Shown here piece after piece: positions 22,171-34,327 of a stretch of DNA of 64,000 nucleotides. The DNA lies in the NCBI GenBank assembly GCA_019055375.1, contig JAHQIW010007317.1, positions 248,001-312,000 on the forward strand, given 5' to 3'. Positions within the stretch are counted from its first letter, which is position 1. Every line of letters starts with the position of its first letter. The notes beneath the pieces are model-generated. The model was not told the origin of the DNA, made no database searches, and saw only the letters and a program-made list of their open reading frames with translations. Position numbers and translations under genes: made by a program. The DNA is from Parelaphostrongylus tenuis. Lineage: Eukaryota > Nematoda > Chromadorea > Rhabditida > Metastrongylidae.

Positions 22171-25129
22171 GACCTCTGCTAGAGATGTTTAGTTGGAGAA
22201 GATGTGCTTTCAAGCTACGTCCTGGCAAGACAGACGATGCAAATGCATAATAGGTGTTAAAAATCAGTTTATTTTTTACAAGAACTTAATATTACCGCTG
22301 AAAAATGAAGGATTTCAAGAGAAGTAGTTACCTTCTATACCAAAAAACCTTTGAGAAAAATCCTTCCGTGACATTCCATTCTTTATGTAACATAGGGATG
22401 CCTCTGATTATAAAAATATTCATTATTACCAACAAACCACCTACGACGTCCAAACGGCAGGCTGACATTTCAAATGTGAAATTTCATCTTCTTTTCGCTC
22501 TTAAGGCATTCTATTGTAACCTTTCAAGAATTTAATTGCATCATCAAAATCCCCGAGATTTGGGCTATCTAATGACTTGTAAGACTTTAGTGAAGAGCCA
22601 TATCGAAGCTCCAGCCGTGCAAATGTAGCAAGTTGAGTGTGAAACATAATTTTATTTTCGCTGTTACAACGTCACAAGTACAAGTAAAAAGTCTCCTCAA
22701 AGAATCAGACATATCGTTGAAATTGGAGAGATTTACGCTCTCGAATAGTCATTAAGTGTCTAAGAAAAAAGTTTTGTCCAGCGAGAAAGACCTCAAACAC
22801 TTGTGCACCTTAGCTGGTACACATCGTCCCTAAGGGGTTGATCAAAAAAGAATACGTGCCAAATACTTTCTACTTCTTAATTTTAGAAATGTCATAAATT
22901 TCAGACGGAGACGAGAAAGGAAATCAGTATTTTGGGAGCGTTTGGAGGCTATCAATTACGCGAAAAGATTAGTGATTGGCTCAGCGATTCCCAAATCACC
23001 GAAAAAATTCTTCAACATGCCGGCTAATAAACCAATGCACTACCGATGTGTGAATAAATATGTCAATATAGCCCTACTGGCCATTGTCATAATTTTGCCA
23101 CCCTTCCATAATCCCCAAAAATTGGCTTTGTCAGAACATTCTGACAGCAGGTGACAACGGTGTAATCCATAGAAAACAAAAGCAATCTAAAGAAACCGTT
23201 TTTTGGATAAGGTACCGGAAAACTGTTGCAGAAGACCACGTCTCAAAAATTTACTATAGTGCTCCACAGTCATCGAGCCATCATCACCGTGGTTAAACCA
23301 GTCAATTTCCGGTTCCTGAGAAATGGATTACCCATACACTAGCCATGGTGTAGCACATTTCTTTTCAGCTGACTTTATTCCTCTTTAACATGTTAGCAAA
23401 GATCTGAGCTGTTATTAGCTCAGACCGCAAGCCGCGTGTGCGGTTGGTAATCTTCATTACCTCGCGTTGCAAAGGAAATATGGGAAATTAATCGATAATA
23501 TGAGGTACTGAGGGGATATTGTCGTGATTGCATGATGAAATATAGCAGAAGAAACTTCTATAAAACGTTTTACAGTCAAGAGAAAGCCCATTTATCAAAG
23601 AATCATTTTTGTTTCCAACGGGAGAAGCACATTGTTATGAAAGGGAATATATTTCCAACTGCTAAATAAACTCTCCTCTTTTTTATCCATATATTTACAG
23701 TCATTCGATGGTTTGAGAACGACACATTCTCCCACTAAGTTTGCTTCGTAAAATGGCTTTTACTTTGCTTTTTACTCACGAAAAAAAGCTAACGCTTTGC
23801 AAGCAAAGTTCGTTTTAATGAGTATATGCCTTTTCCCTTAAGATTCGCCGTTGTAAAGGAAGACATCGCCATTGTATCTGCTACAGATAGCTTCAACAAT
23901 GCCTCTTCTATTATACTTCACCATTTACTAGTGAAGAAATCCTCTTTAGTGACTATAAACATCCATATTGCGTTAGAAACCTACAACAAAGTCATTGTAG
24001 CCGCCGCGTTTACCGTATGACGACGTCGCGTAAAGTGAAAAATTTCAACGTCGTTGTCAACGTGTCAATCAATGCACTTAATTTCGCGAAGTTTGAGTTT
24101 GAGGCACAGCTTATTGGAGGCTGACTACCTGAAGATGGAAATATTTCGTGGTGTTTATAGTTACGTTCGTATATCGTTGACATGCCAGCACAATACTAGG
24201 CTTAGCCCTCTGCCTTATCTAATCCTAGAAGTGCAACGGTCCTATCGGCGGCAATTCAGATTTGAATTCGTTTTCTTGTCGCTGAAGTGCCTGTAAATTT
24301 CAATGTCCTCGAGTTGTTCCGGTTTTTTTCTGCAAATCCTTTAGTTGACATGCTGACGACACAGCTCATGTTTAATCCTTAGGCGTACATGACTTTTGCT
24401 GCACTGTGTCAAGGAAGATTTATTTTAACAATCATGACAATCGCCGTTGAAGATTGTTTGGGTCATTTGATCTGCAGAATGGTACAGGTTGATGAAGAAA
24501 TGAAATGAGGATATTTTTCTACAATACTAACTGCTGCAGTATGAACTGATGCCACGGATCATAATGGATGGCAGCAATCATTGAGCATCCGACCTATAAA
24601 AAGGGCACGGCCCAAGGAATTTCTTCATCCGAGTAGTGCTTTTCCTACTTGATTCGATCCATTGCGTGAGTGAAACAACACATCGAGACGAAAGCCATTG
24701 TGGAGAACCGAACCGAAATCATTTGGCTCTGGATGAAGAAAACGAGAAAGTCAATTGGCTAACTAAACAAATCGTTTTTTTTAAACGACCCTCGTGTCAC
24801 CTCAGTGATATAGAAGTATACTGATTGCACACCTTTTATTTAGTTTCAGCTTTTTCTAATCCATTATAAGCCACGTTAGATCACGAATCTCAACCACATA
24901 TGGGTGTATATATTTCAAACAAATGATAGAAACTCATAAGGTCTCCTCAAATTTTTTCAAACCTCATCACATATGTATGGCAGCAGAAATTCTAAACGTT
25001 TGCAAGACCCTGCTTTGCTCCATAAGGGAAAAGACCAGGATTTTGTCAGTGCAGGTTCAAAGTTGAAAACTAAACAAGGAGATTGCAAGGGCTTGTCTCT
25101 ACTATGGATGGCGGTCTTCACACAGAAAT
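22171..25129. other. Intergenic; tandem repeat remnants, no gene recognised
   Basis: The first 700 bp hold further units of the diverged tandem repeat, with boundaries at about 22545 and 22738. Frames at 22942-23154, 23826-24020 and 24636-24824 are open for 60-70 codons but show no domain, splice context or codon pattern that would support them. Nothing else was seen. Confidence 0.4.
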
Positions 25130-25241
25130 ATCCATAGAATTATATCAAAAGATCGACTGTTTTTGAAACCCCCAAAAAACATTCAATATAATTCCAAAAA
25201 AAGAATGATTTAAGCTCAAAAAAAGGGGGTTGGTAAGCCCA

Positions 25242-25289
25242 GGGTAATACACCGGTGTTTCGGAGGTTCGTCCTCCTCATCAGTGACCC
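25242..25289 (-). ncRNA. Hammerhead ribozyme with intact core
   Basis: On the minus strand: stem I strand GGGTCA, core CTGATGA (25277-25283), stem II GGAGG-ACGAA-CCTCC (25262-25276), GAAA (25258-25261), self-complementary stem III CACCGGTG (25250-25257), cleavage triplet GTA, and stem I return TTACCC (25242-25247). All conserved core residues are present. Stem I has one C-T mismatch, which is common in type I ribozymes. The loopless stem III is expected to form best in dimers. Confidence 0.85.
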
Positions 25290-25334
25290 CCGCCCCACAT
25301 TCAGCCCTGCATTGAAGCAAGGAGGGTGGCGTAT

Positions 25335-25376
25335 GTGGTGATGGCACAGTGTACTATGACACTGTACCATCACCAC
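25335..25376. other. Strong hairpin inside the retrozyme-like monomer
   Basis: The outer stem gtggtgatgg/ccatcaccac has ten pairs, and acagtgt/acactgt continues it for seven pairs after one mismatch, with a six-base loop. It lies in the 169-bp internal part and may compact the RNA or serve reverse-transcriptase recognition (inference). Confidence 0.6.
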
Positions 25377-25802
25377 CTCTCAGTCGATAGATTTTTGCTG
25401 TTAGATCAAAACTATATCAAAAGATCGACTGTTTTTGAAACCCCCAAAAAACATTCAATATAATTCCAAAAAAAGAATGATTTAAGCTCAAAAAAAGGGG
25501 GTTGGTAAGCCCAGGATCATCCATAGAATTATCGCTACCTATAAAAGGACAGTTGGGCAGCAGTCAAATTGTGGGGTTTATCTGCAATAAAGATGTGATT
25601 ATTCTTATCATTGCTGTTTTTATCATTACGTACAAAAAATGACGGCGAACTAAATGTTTTACCTATACATTTAATCCCACTCCAAAATGCTCCAATTCTA
25701 AGGCTTATTTTTATATGTTATAAAACTTTGAAAACCGACTTTATCTAATACATCGCCATTACCAATTAATCATAAGTTCTTTGTTGACAAGGCGAATTTC
25801 AC

Positions 25803-25904
25803 AAAGTTGGTAAACAAATTTATTCGGCTAGCGGCTCGAATCATAGGCTTCAAAGAAGGCAGAGACAACAAAACGTTAGCCGAATGAATTTGTTTTATCA
25901 ACTT
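25803..25904 (+). repeat. Inverted repeat enclosing a degraded hammerhead-like core
   Basis: The arms 25803-25832 and 25875-25904 are imperfect inverses (aagttggtaaacaaatttat and its counterpart). Between them GGCTTCAAAGAAGGCAGAGA and ACGTTAGCC (25846-25881) match the motif at 20881-20916 with several core losses. Probably the relic of the same element family. Confidence 0.4.
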
Positions 25905-26949
25905 CGCTCTATTCCCTCAATTAACAAGTAATATATTTCAAACTCGCTTTTCAGAAAAAAGGGTAGAGCAGTGGTAGTGTCCTGCTTATTATGCTCACAG
26001 CCCAACCTGGCCAGTGAGCAGTGTGAAGGCTCTGAATCAACCAAGCTTTTTATTTCTCCAGTGTCGCGAACTTGCTAGAAGACTAGTCTATAACAAACTT
26101 CTTTTCTCTATCGTACACAGGAATGCTATGCAAGAACTATTTAGATTTTCTATGATACATCGGCTCAGGTAGCGGTCAACGATAATTTCTGATCAAGGAG
26201 GTAAGCATTCACAAAAACAGCAAAAGAAGTCGTACGCTAGTATTTGAAGACCTTAGATGGTGGATGTGACGACGAGAATCAAATTCAAGAATGCTGAGAC
26301 CATTGCAGCGTGCCACGTCCGATTCCGGATCATCCAATGAATTAAGACAAAATATAATAAACATGTGCTCCAGTTGGTTAGAGAGAATCTTTGTAAAGTT
26401 CACATCCCTTGATTCTTTTGAACTTTTTCTCATCACATAGAAACTAAGCAATCGATTGACAAGCAGTTGATCCATTGGTGTTATCAACTACTGTGAGCAT
26501 GGAATCATTGACCTTTTGGATTCCACAACACTTGCCACACCTCAGCCAAACTTTAAATAAGTTGAATTAGAGGTTATTGCACATTCATACAGTAGGAACG
26601 TTCTTCAAAAGAAAACGGCTATACGGCTAGATTCTTCCAACAATCTAGTCCTAGAAATGTATCAAAATTTCATACTATCCTTAGTTTTAATTTACTGCCT
26701 TTCGATGGCTAAACTGAACTCTCTATTTTCATTTATTAACACAATACTTTGATGTAGCTACTAGTAGAAAAGAATCGATTCGCTATTTCTGAAAACGTCT
26801 GTATCAACTTCATGGAATTCCTTATAAGAACTATTACCTGGATCTCTTCAATGATGTATCCATACTGCTTTTATGCCCCAAAAATTAGGTCTTCTCATAA
26901 GTTTTGGTACTAGAACTCAAGTGGAGTCCACCTACCTTTCATGCACTTC
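25905..26949. other. No recognisable gene
   Basis: Contains a minus-strand ORF of 92 codons (26209-26487) without a recognised domain or convincing splice sites. Nothing else. Confidence 0.4.
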
Positions 26950-27345
26950 TTGCCTGCTGCCTTCAATAATCTACTGATTGTCGCACGACCACAGTCAAAA
27001 TTATCAGCATCTCCTCGGTACTAGAAGCCAGATCCTCTGCAGTTGCTTTGATAATGGCCTCTCAATCGACTTTGCGTGGACGTCCGGAAAGCAGCTAATC
27101 TTTCATGTTGGTGTTATCGGCACGAAACTCAACAAAGAACCGAAAGGCTGTTCGCTTGAATTTAATCCTTGAGGCTGTTCATGGGGTGATGTTCTCGAAG
27201 GCGGTCTGTGTATCGCGTTCCATTTCGTATTTCTAAAGCAGCAAATTGCGATAAAGGCCTGGTTGAACGGCCATGATGCGGCAAGTATGGAAAATTTCGT
27301 ACCGAGAGGAAGCCCAGAAAATTTTGTACAAAGCATCATTTATTT
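26950..27345 (-). mobile_element. Mariner/Tc1-like transposase N-terminal fragment
   Basis: On the minus strand, broken frames read FRADNTNMKD, LLSGRPRKVD, and AIIKATAEDLAS, matching the helix-turn-helix and GRPRKVD linker of mariner-type transposases. It contains stops and shifts, and the catalytic domain is absent. The plus-strand ORF at 26978-27172 is its shadow. Confidence 0.6.
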
Positions 27346-29011
27346 GTTTCTTGAAGATGGCAGAAATGCGTTAGGCTGATGGCGCACACTTTAAATAGTC
27401 TTTTCTAGCAATAATAACTTCTGGTTAATAAATTGGGTGTTTATTGCTCTAGTTTAAAACTTGTGAGGAAATCTTATAAAATAGTTCGCTTTTTCTTCGT
27501 GCTAAAATCTCATTCTATACGACTTAAAATCGACGAAAGTAAAGTACAGCAATTTATAAATTAGCGAATTAACAAAGTAATAGATCAAATAATAGAGTCC
27601 ATGGATAGATTGTGAGTACGGCGGTGCATTCCAGTTGGAATAATAAAATTCAGGAAGATTTCGTCATGTCATACTACTGGGGTAGTCATACATAAGGAAT
27701 GCTCATGTGGTCACAGCGGCCCGTAAGCACATATTGCTATCTCCCCTCGTTATTTACAACCCTACACCGCCACCATCTGAGAAATTATTCCACTTAGCCA
27801 AAAAACTTACTGTCATCAATCGTAAAGTACTTTATTTTAGTCATAAACTACATTTTTCATAATTCTTCTTACAATTGTCTTTAAGGGCTTTCTCTGAATA
27901 CACAGCTGAATTTTACCGGTAGAAAAATCTAAAACTCTCAGTGGCTTTCATAAACTTGAGAACTAATTTTCTGGAAAGAATCTCGGCTACGATTTTGCTG
28001 TCAAAGGTCTTCGAATTAAAATTTTCATGAGTTGTACAAAAAAGTGCTAATTAGCTACCTAGGAGGTAGGTAAATAAAGAGCTAATTTCAGCCAGATATT
28101 CCTTTTATTCTTCTACTTATTCTAAGTATTCTTATGCACTATCGTGCACAAGAAATTAGTGCTCACTGTGCAGGCGTCCATTTTCTAGCAAATCCTTTTC
28201 TGCTACTATGTTCTTTCCAAAGTTGAAGAAATTCTGTTCAACGGTTAACACCAGTCTCAACAGCTCTTTTTTGGGGACCCTGATTTCCAATCTGATTGAG
28301 TGTTTACGCCTTCAAAATTTGTTGAACCTGGTATAAACGTTATTAGACGTCGTGATAAATCGTTTCTTAGTTCTATATCACACCACTATCAGAAAAAGAA
28401 TGATTTTTTTATGCTCAAGAGATGAACAGAACAAACCACATAACGGCAGTGATTTTGACTTTGGCTAATTGTCACGGATATCCTGGAATTTTCCTTGTTC
28501 TTTCAGCTTTTTTTGAATATTATTAAAATAGCATACGTAGCTCTAATCATTTCGTGAGCTTTGGAAGTTTTGTACCTGCATTCCAAGCACTTTTACTGTA
28601 GCGACAGAAGGTCTCAAAAATTTTTAGAGAATGTCTTGATGTTTCAAAATTAGATTTATTCGTGACCTATGAAAATACTGTAGGGCTGGGGTTTCTATAT
28701 TTGTTGAATAATATGGGGTAATTCTGATCGTAAGCTATAATCCCAAATCCTCTCATAGACGTCATGCTGCAATCTTTTTCGATCGGAATAATCTAGAGAC
28801 ACACTGTATCAAGTGTATACAGGAAGTACCTTGCTTGAGCATTAACATTTTTTCATTATTGAAAGCCCCGTCTCCACTCCCCTGCCTTACCGCTTCGTCG
28901 ATGTTAAAATGTGATCATGAGTGTCGAACTGCGATGTAACCTCGAGTGTCTACCAGAGTGAGAAAGAGAATTAGATTTCGCACCATAGCTGATGCTAAAC
29001 TAATACTAACA
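27346..29011. other. No recognisable gene
   Basis: AT-rich intergenic DNA without long frames, repeats or family matches that I could see. Confidence 0.4.
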
Positions 29012-29712
29012 ATGGCCACCGCCATGGAATCAAATGAGTTGCAGGATAGAAAGTCTTCTTCTGATCTACAAGGTCTCGCCACTGGCTGTGCTGGTGACGA
29101 TCGAAGGATGGATGCAGCTAGGTGAATTTCATGACTGGAAAGGACCGAATTGACCCAGTCAAAAGAACATTCTCAATATTCTACACAGTGTGCTTTTTGA
29201 CAACACCGTTGGACGATGAAACAACCGACGAGGGTCAATCGAATCTCGCATTACAGACAGTCATTTCAAATCCACCAGAGAAACACGCCATAAAGATTGC
29301 TTCTGGTTTGCACCATACTACTAGCACGTTCTCGTAAGACGTCTTGTTCTTGGCAGAACTTGTCTCATCAAATGTCATGTAATTGTCGTACAAAAGTTGG
29401 AACAGCCAACATGCGCCAAATAGGTGGAAAAGATTTTAACACTCGTAGAGGAAATGTTTGTTATCGACTGCGATTGGTACTGGCTATGATGCCCACCAGT
29501 TGTCTCTTATCAAATCACTTCATAGAGGATTCTGTCACCCCGATTGGCTATTCTTTGTCCCCACTTTCCGCATAAATGAAAATTTGGTATCATCAGCTAT
29601 TAATGACCATCTGATACACCTGATGGGAGTGAACTGGAGCACGCTGTTTGATAAGTTGGAGGAAGTAATTCGTAATGAAAAGGTTGTTCCTATATTCGTT
29701 ATTCTGTACTGA
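29012..29712 (+). pseudogene. Coding-like segments of unknown origin
   Basis: An ATG at 29012 opens a 36-codon frame starting MATAMESNELQDRKSSSDLQ. It ends at a possible donor (gctag|gtgaat, 29121/29122). It is followed by open frames at 29122-29337 (contains GKDRIDPVKRTFSIFYTVCF) and 29458-29712 (contains HRGFCHPDWLFFVPTFRINE). Composition looks protein-like, but no intron pattern joins the pieces and I do not recognise a family. It could be a decayed gene or an unclassified transposon next to the RTE copy. Confidence 0.25.
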
Positions 29713-29829
29713 TCCTTTTCGTTCTACATTCTCCGTTTTCTGCCACGAAATGTTTGCAGAGAAACACAGCCGTAGAACGTTCCTCTATGATGTTTGAGTT
29801 GCTCGAGATATTTGCAAGATTATCTTAGC

Positions 29830-32800
29830 ATCCCCGGATCCCACTCTTTTGAAGGATCCCTCCCGCTTAGTAGTGAGGGCACGTGGCGTAGGGGAATAAA
29901 CGCAAACCAAAGGTGACCGTGTGCTTCCCAGAGACGCAGATGGATCCAGGGGATAAGCTCCCTGCTTCTGCAACGCCGATGTGACAAAAATCTATTTCTG
30001 CAGGGCAAACTGACCAAAAGCCTGCAATCAAGCGGCTGGGAAGTATATGGGAGACGGTTAGGAGTAGTTAGGAGTAGCCTCCAACAAACAAGCTCCTTCC
30101 GCTCCACCGAGAGAGACTAACAAGCTGCTCATGAGTGCCCAGTCCCCATGTTTAGACCCTAGCAAACTATACGTTGGATATCAAAAATGTTAGAAGCAGC
30201 AAAAGATATGGGCCTTATTCCCCTGACCCCGAAGGAGCCCCGGTACGGTAGCGCTGGGTATGACGAGTGCGGGGAGGCTGCTAAAATCTTAGGCCATACT
30301 AGGCTGCCAAGATCGAAACGGACTGAAATGACGATCTGTACCTATAATGCAAAAACACTTGCTCACCAATTCGCTGTAGAAGATCTATTGATTCAGGCAA
30401 GAACGATAAGGTACAACGTCAATGACCTGGCTGAGACGAGAAGGCGCCATCCTTTTTACGCTGTTTTTGACACCGAAGAAGAAATGTTTCCTGTTAAAAC
30501 ATACGATCGCAGAAGTTTCGGCGGCGTTGCCGTCCTCGTCAAGTCGAATTTGACCTTGAATCTGGATTCATTCGAACAACTAACAAGCCGTATCGGACGA
30601 TTACGGTTGAAATGATGTGTTTCAATGCCGGCTTTGACCAACTTCCTTGCTTAAGCACTAACATCAAGCTATGACGAAGACGAAGTCGAAGTTTTTGTAT
30701 GGACCTCCAGAAGTTCTTCAGAGAAGACCATACATTCTTCAAGGTCAGTGTTGGGAATTTTTACGCGAAAATCGGACCTAGAAGAACTCCTGAGCAACCT
30801 CACATCAGGACAAACAGACCAGCATGGAATAAACAAGGTGAGAGGCTATCTGAGTTTATCGTGACGACCCAAACCATGCATGGTAACTCACAATTTTAAA
30901 AGCACCTTCCTCAACGGTGGACGTGGGAGTCTCCCGATGGAGAGTATCATAACGAATATAAAGAAATAGACCACATATCAGTAAGCAGAAGATTTGCCTG
31001 ATCGATGTCGCTGTTGTTTCTAAGTTCTACACGGGATCAGACTATCGCCTTCTTCGCGCAACGTTCCGTTTTTCGTTGAAAGAAAAGAAAACAGCTAAAT
31101 TCAAACAACGAAGTCCCAGAACTACCATAAACTGGAATCTATTCAAATCATTAGTCGGCTCTTGGGAATATACCTTTATCGGCAACATTCACGAAGAATA
31201 CGGCCAGCTCGTAGAAAATCTTCACGTTTGCGCTATAAACGTCGAGAGTCCTAAAGTTGTGAAGAGGCGCTTGTCTCCGCAGACACTGAAGCCGATACGT
31301 CAACGTGGAATCGCATGAGCTATAGGCAACAGAACCCTCTCGTCCGAACTTGCGAAAAGCTGCAGAGAAGCGATAAAGGAAGACCTCAAAGAGAGGCGAG
31401 TAGCAGTCATGGTAGAAACTGCAGAAGCTGGGAAGATCATCCGCAAAGCCCAGAGAAGCTTCACCAATCACACGACCAAAATGATTGTGCACTCCGACGT
31501 CCTGACGGGACCTTACAGCTTCAAGAAGGGCAATGGAGAAAATCATCCACCACTACTACTCGGATCTCCTCTCTAGCCACGTCCTCTTACCGTCATATAA
31601 ATTGAAAGAGGATGAATCTGTCGTTCCACCGGTCCTGCCTTCTGAAATCCGGCATGCTATATCGTTGATGAAGAACAGAGCAACACTCAGACAGGATTAG
31701 ACTAGAACACGTGATGAACCTGCCGCCAGTTCTCATCAACCCTGACTTGGCTCTTCACTCGCTACCTATCAGAATGCAAGGTTCCCATTCAATGGAAGAC
31801 CGACTAGACCGTGTCAAAAAGGGAGACCCTCACGACAAAGGCAATTATCGCCCAATCTTTTCGTTGTCTATAAACTCTTCGATTGAGTCATCCTAAGCAG
31901 GATTGATAGAGCACTGGACGAAGGACAGCCATGCGAACAAGCACACTTCCAGAAAGGATTTGGTACCATAGATTACATCCAGATCACAAGACTCATTGGA
32001 GTTTTACGAAGTTACAAAACACCACTCTGTCTCATTTTCATCGATTTGAAGAAAGCCCTTGATTAATTGGGGACAGCAGCGTTTATATAACAGCGGTATT
32101 CTATAACAACATAACCATTGCTGTAAGAAGGGAGGCTCGACAAGGCGATACAATCTCGCCCAAATTATTCACTGCCACCCTCCAAAACGTCATGCGAACA
32201 TTAGAATGGGACGATATGGGAGTGAAAATTGACGGTCGACAATCAGACCATCTTCGCTTTGCTGACGATATCGTTCTCATAACACAAACATCAGCCAAGC
32301 GGAGCGAATGTTGACCGATTTCGATAACGCTTGTGGAAAGGTTGATCTTCAACTAAATCTGACAAAAACGATGTTCATGAGGAACGGATGGGCTTTGAAT
32401 ACCCCATTCACGCTCAATGGAACAAAAATCTCCGAATGCTCTAGTTATGTCTATCTGGGTCTTGAAATCAACGTGATGAACGACCTAGCTCCAGAGTTGA
32501 GCAGGAGTAAACGAGCGTCTTGAGGAACGTTCAAGAGCATCAAGGATGCAGTGAAGAGGACCGAGAACATCCGACTCTGTGCCCACCTCTTCGACTCGAC
32601 GATTATCCCTGCCTTAACGTATGCATAAGAAAGCTGGTGGCTGCGTAACAGGATGAAAATCCACTTGCGTTATGAGCGCGCAGTCGAAAGGTCGATGCGA
32701 GGAGTACCCGTATCCCGCAATAAGAAAAAGGATCGGAGGAAGAGAAAGAAAGGAAGTTCCGGCGTACGTCAACGATCGAAGATCAAGTACGCCAGCCATT

Positions 32801-33105
32801 CTACATGCCAGGATATCGAAAATAAGGTAGGCAGAACACATGATGCGCATTAAACGGCAACAGATGGGCGAGAGCCATTTCCGTCCGAATTTCTCGGGAT
32901 ATCAAGCGCTCTACAGGAAGACCACCGACCCGATAATCCGATTTCTTCACGAAAAGACTAGAAAAAAGAGATGCTCAGCGAATCCCTAGGGCAATGAAGA
33001 TCTACTGGGATACTCTTACATGCGATAGGAAAAATTGGAATCGGTGCTGGTCTCCGCTCGAGTCACTCGACGATCAACGGGACGACAGGTGATACGGGTG
33101 ATCGT
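29830..33105 (+). mobile_element. RTE-type LINE relic, nearly full length
   Basis: The 5' leader near 29830-30180 is followed by an endonuclease frame at 30187-30615 containing TICTYNAKTLAHQFAVEDLL, then ETRRRHP, then VLVKSNLTLNLDSFEQLTSR. Further broken frames give KIGPRRTPEQ (30769-30800), an INWNLF block, ENRATLR-type residues (31670), GNYRPIFSLS (31838), an intact LRFADDIVLIT (32247-32280) and the NYVYLG/ELNVMNDL region (32440-32490). Numerous shifts and a short internal deletion near 32065 (after KKALD) show that it is dead. RTE elements move by target-primed reverse transcription. Confidence 0.85.
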
Positions 33106-33689
33106 AGCGCACGTGTCAGCAACTTTGGATGAGTCGATAGCACGATTCCAGTAACAAATCTAATGAACACCCAACGAGTAGCTAAGCTATGTTTTCAAAG
33201 ACTCGGCCGAGACTCATACCTTTTTACAGAAGTGCTCCCTATTCCATTTTCGAGATCCGTATGAAAGCACATCAATGGCAAAGCATGTTTATGGCCAATC
33301 TCAATCGTCTGCATTCGCAATAGGAATGGTTTATGGGTTACTGAATCTGCCTCGCAGGTTTGCCCCTGCTTAAAGTAGATCACCACCGTGTACTACAAAT
33401 ACTTTTCAAAAAAGAAAATGAAAAATGTTCTCAATCTAGCTGCTTGTGAAAGCGGGCCATTTAAATATCAGTTCAAGCGAACTTCAGTAAAAATTATCCA
33501 GATTAAATTATGTTTTGAAGGAAAAGTTGTTTAGTGTGCCTGTTAACCTTTTTTCTGACCTCGGTATATGTCATTAGTGGTAAACGAATTTGCATAGAAC
33601 TCATGTAAATGTATATGGAGCGATATGAAGAATTTTTAGCATAAAAAAGACTTTTAAGATACTCCAAAAATCACCTAACATGTTTTGGG
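33106..33689. other. No recognisable gene
   Basis: Spacer between the RTE 3' end and hammerhead-family repeats. The minus ORF at 33195-33386 has no support. Confidence 0.4.
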
Positions 33690-33960
33690 CCTTTCGTGAG
33701 ATCTGGTAGGATACTTGTACAATACTAGACGGGCTCGTCTCGCCCTTACGGACTTATCAGTAGCTCAGTGCTTTTCGGTTTAGCCAATCGCATGAGAATA
33801 CACTCCTACTTATAAAGTCGGCTCCGAATAACAAATCGCCGTAAGTCAAGTGATAAATTCCCCTACATTCCAATGACCAACAGTTCAAGTCTTGGCTGGG
33901 AAAATGAATCATACCCCTTCATTCAGCTGCATTTACAGATCTCGCTTAAAAACAATAATA
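33690..33960 (-). mobile_element. Hammerhead repeat family 2, minus copy
   Basis: Shares with 33975-34290 and 53690-53930 the series cgtgagatctggtrgg, a cacttgtacaatactag-like block, the ribozyme region, and a gtaagtcaagtgataaat-like block. The relation to family 1 is visible in the gtacaag...ccagat order on the minus strand. Confidence 0.5.
33722..33766 (-). ncRNA. Hammerhead ribozyme 2b (core mutated)
   Basis: On the minus strand: GCTA, core CTGATAA (33754-33760; G-to-A), stem II GTCC-GTAA-GGGC, GAGA for GAAA, stem III region CGAGCCCG (family form CGGGCCCG), and cleavage triplet GTC followed by TAGT. Two core changes predict inactivity. Confidence 0.6.
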
Positions 33961-33974
33961 ATTTGATAACCACA

Positions 33975-34290
33975 TGACATGTCTTGAACCTCTTGTGAGG
34001 TCTGGTGGGGCACTTATAGTGCTAGGCAGGCCCTTCGCCCACTCATACCTCTTTATTTACCAGTCACGAGCTCGACTATTGGTCATTGCAATGTCGAGAA
34101 ATTTATCACCTGAATACGGTAGTTTGTTATTCTGTGCCGATTTCTTCATAAATAGGGATGTATACCCAAGGGATTGTGAATCGAAAGGCACTGTGTTGCT
34201 GATGAGCCTGTAAGGGTAAAACGGGCCCATCTAGCATTGTACAAGAGCCCTAGGGAACCTCACAAAGGAATCAAACCATTTTATGTGATT
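33975..34290. mobile_element. Hammerhead repeat family 2, palindromic copy upstream of the transporter gene
   Basis: The left end (33978-34035: tgaacctcttgtgaggtctg ...) and the right end (34225-34275: ... aacctcacaaaggaatca) are inverted copies. A degraded ribozyme faces left (near 34025-34060) and a better one faces right (34195-34240). The element ends about 50 bp before the first transporter exon. Confidence 0.5.
34195..34240 (+). ncRNA. Hammerhead ribozyme 2a (one core change)
   Basis: Core CTGATGA is intact (34199-34205). Stem II is GCCT-GTAA-GGGT. AAAA stands for GAAA (G-to-A). A stem III block GGGCCC is self-complementary, and the cleavage triplet is ATC before TAGC. It lies in the direction of transcription of the transporter, about 100 bp upstream of its start codon. 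Confidence 0.55.
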
Positions 34291-34327
34291 ATCAGATTTT
34301 TGAATACTGCTTTTCGAAAGTAAGCGA

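Larger units (their letters stand above)
25130..25532 (-). mobile_element. Retrozyme-like hammerhead retroelement
   Basis: Two identical 103-bp direct repeats (25141-25243 and 25413-25515) lie 272 bp apart and enclose 169 bp containing a hammerhead. The whole is bounded by a 14-bp target-site duplication atccatagaattat (25130-25143 and 25519-25532). On the minus strand the copy begins with GATCCTGGGC at the right boundary. In the internal junction the ribozyme would leave a 5' end TTACCCTGGGC. The insertion therefore starts within about one nucleotide of the predicted self-cleavage site and holds about 1.4 monomers of 272 nt. No ORF is present; mobilisation in trans is inferred. An alternative reading is a short LTR-like element, but the long duplication and the lack of TG...CA ends argue against it. 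Confidence 0.8.

Noticed and set aside
25141..25515. LTR retrotransposon with short LTRs
   Set aside because: Repeats lack TG...CA ends, the target duplication is 14 bp and not 4-6 bp, there is no coding or primer-binding region, and a ribozyme sits at the junction.
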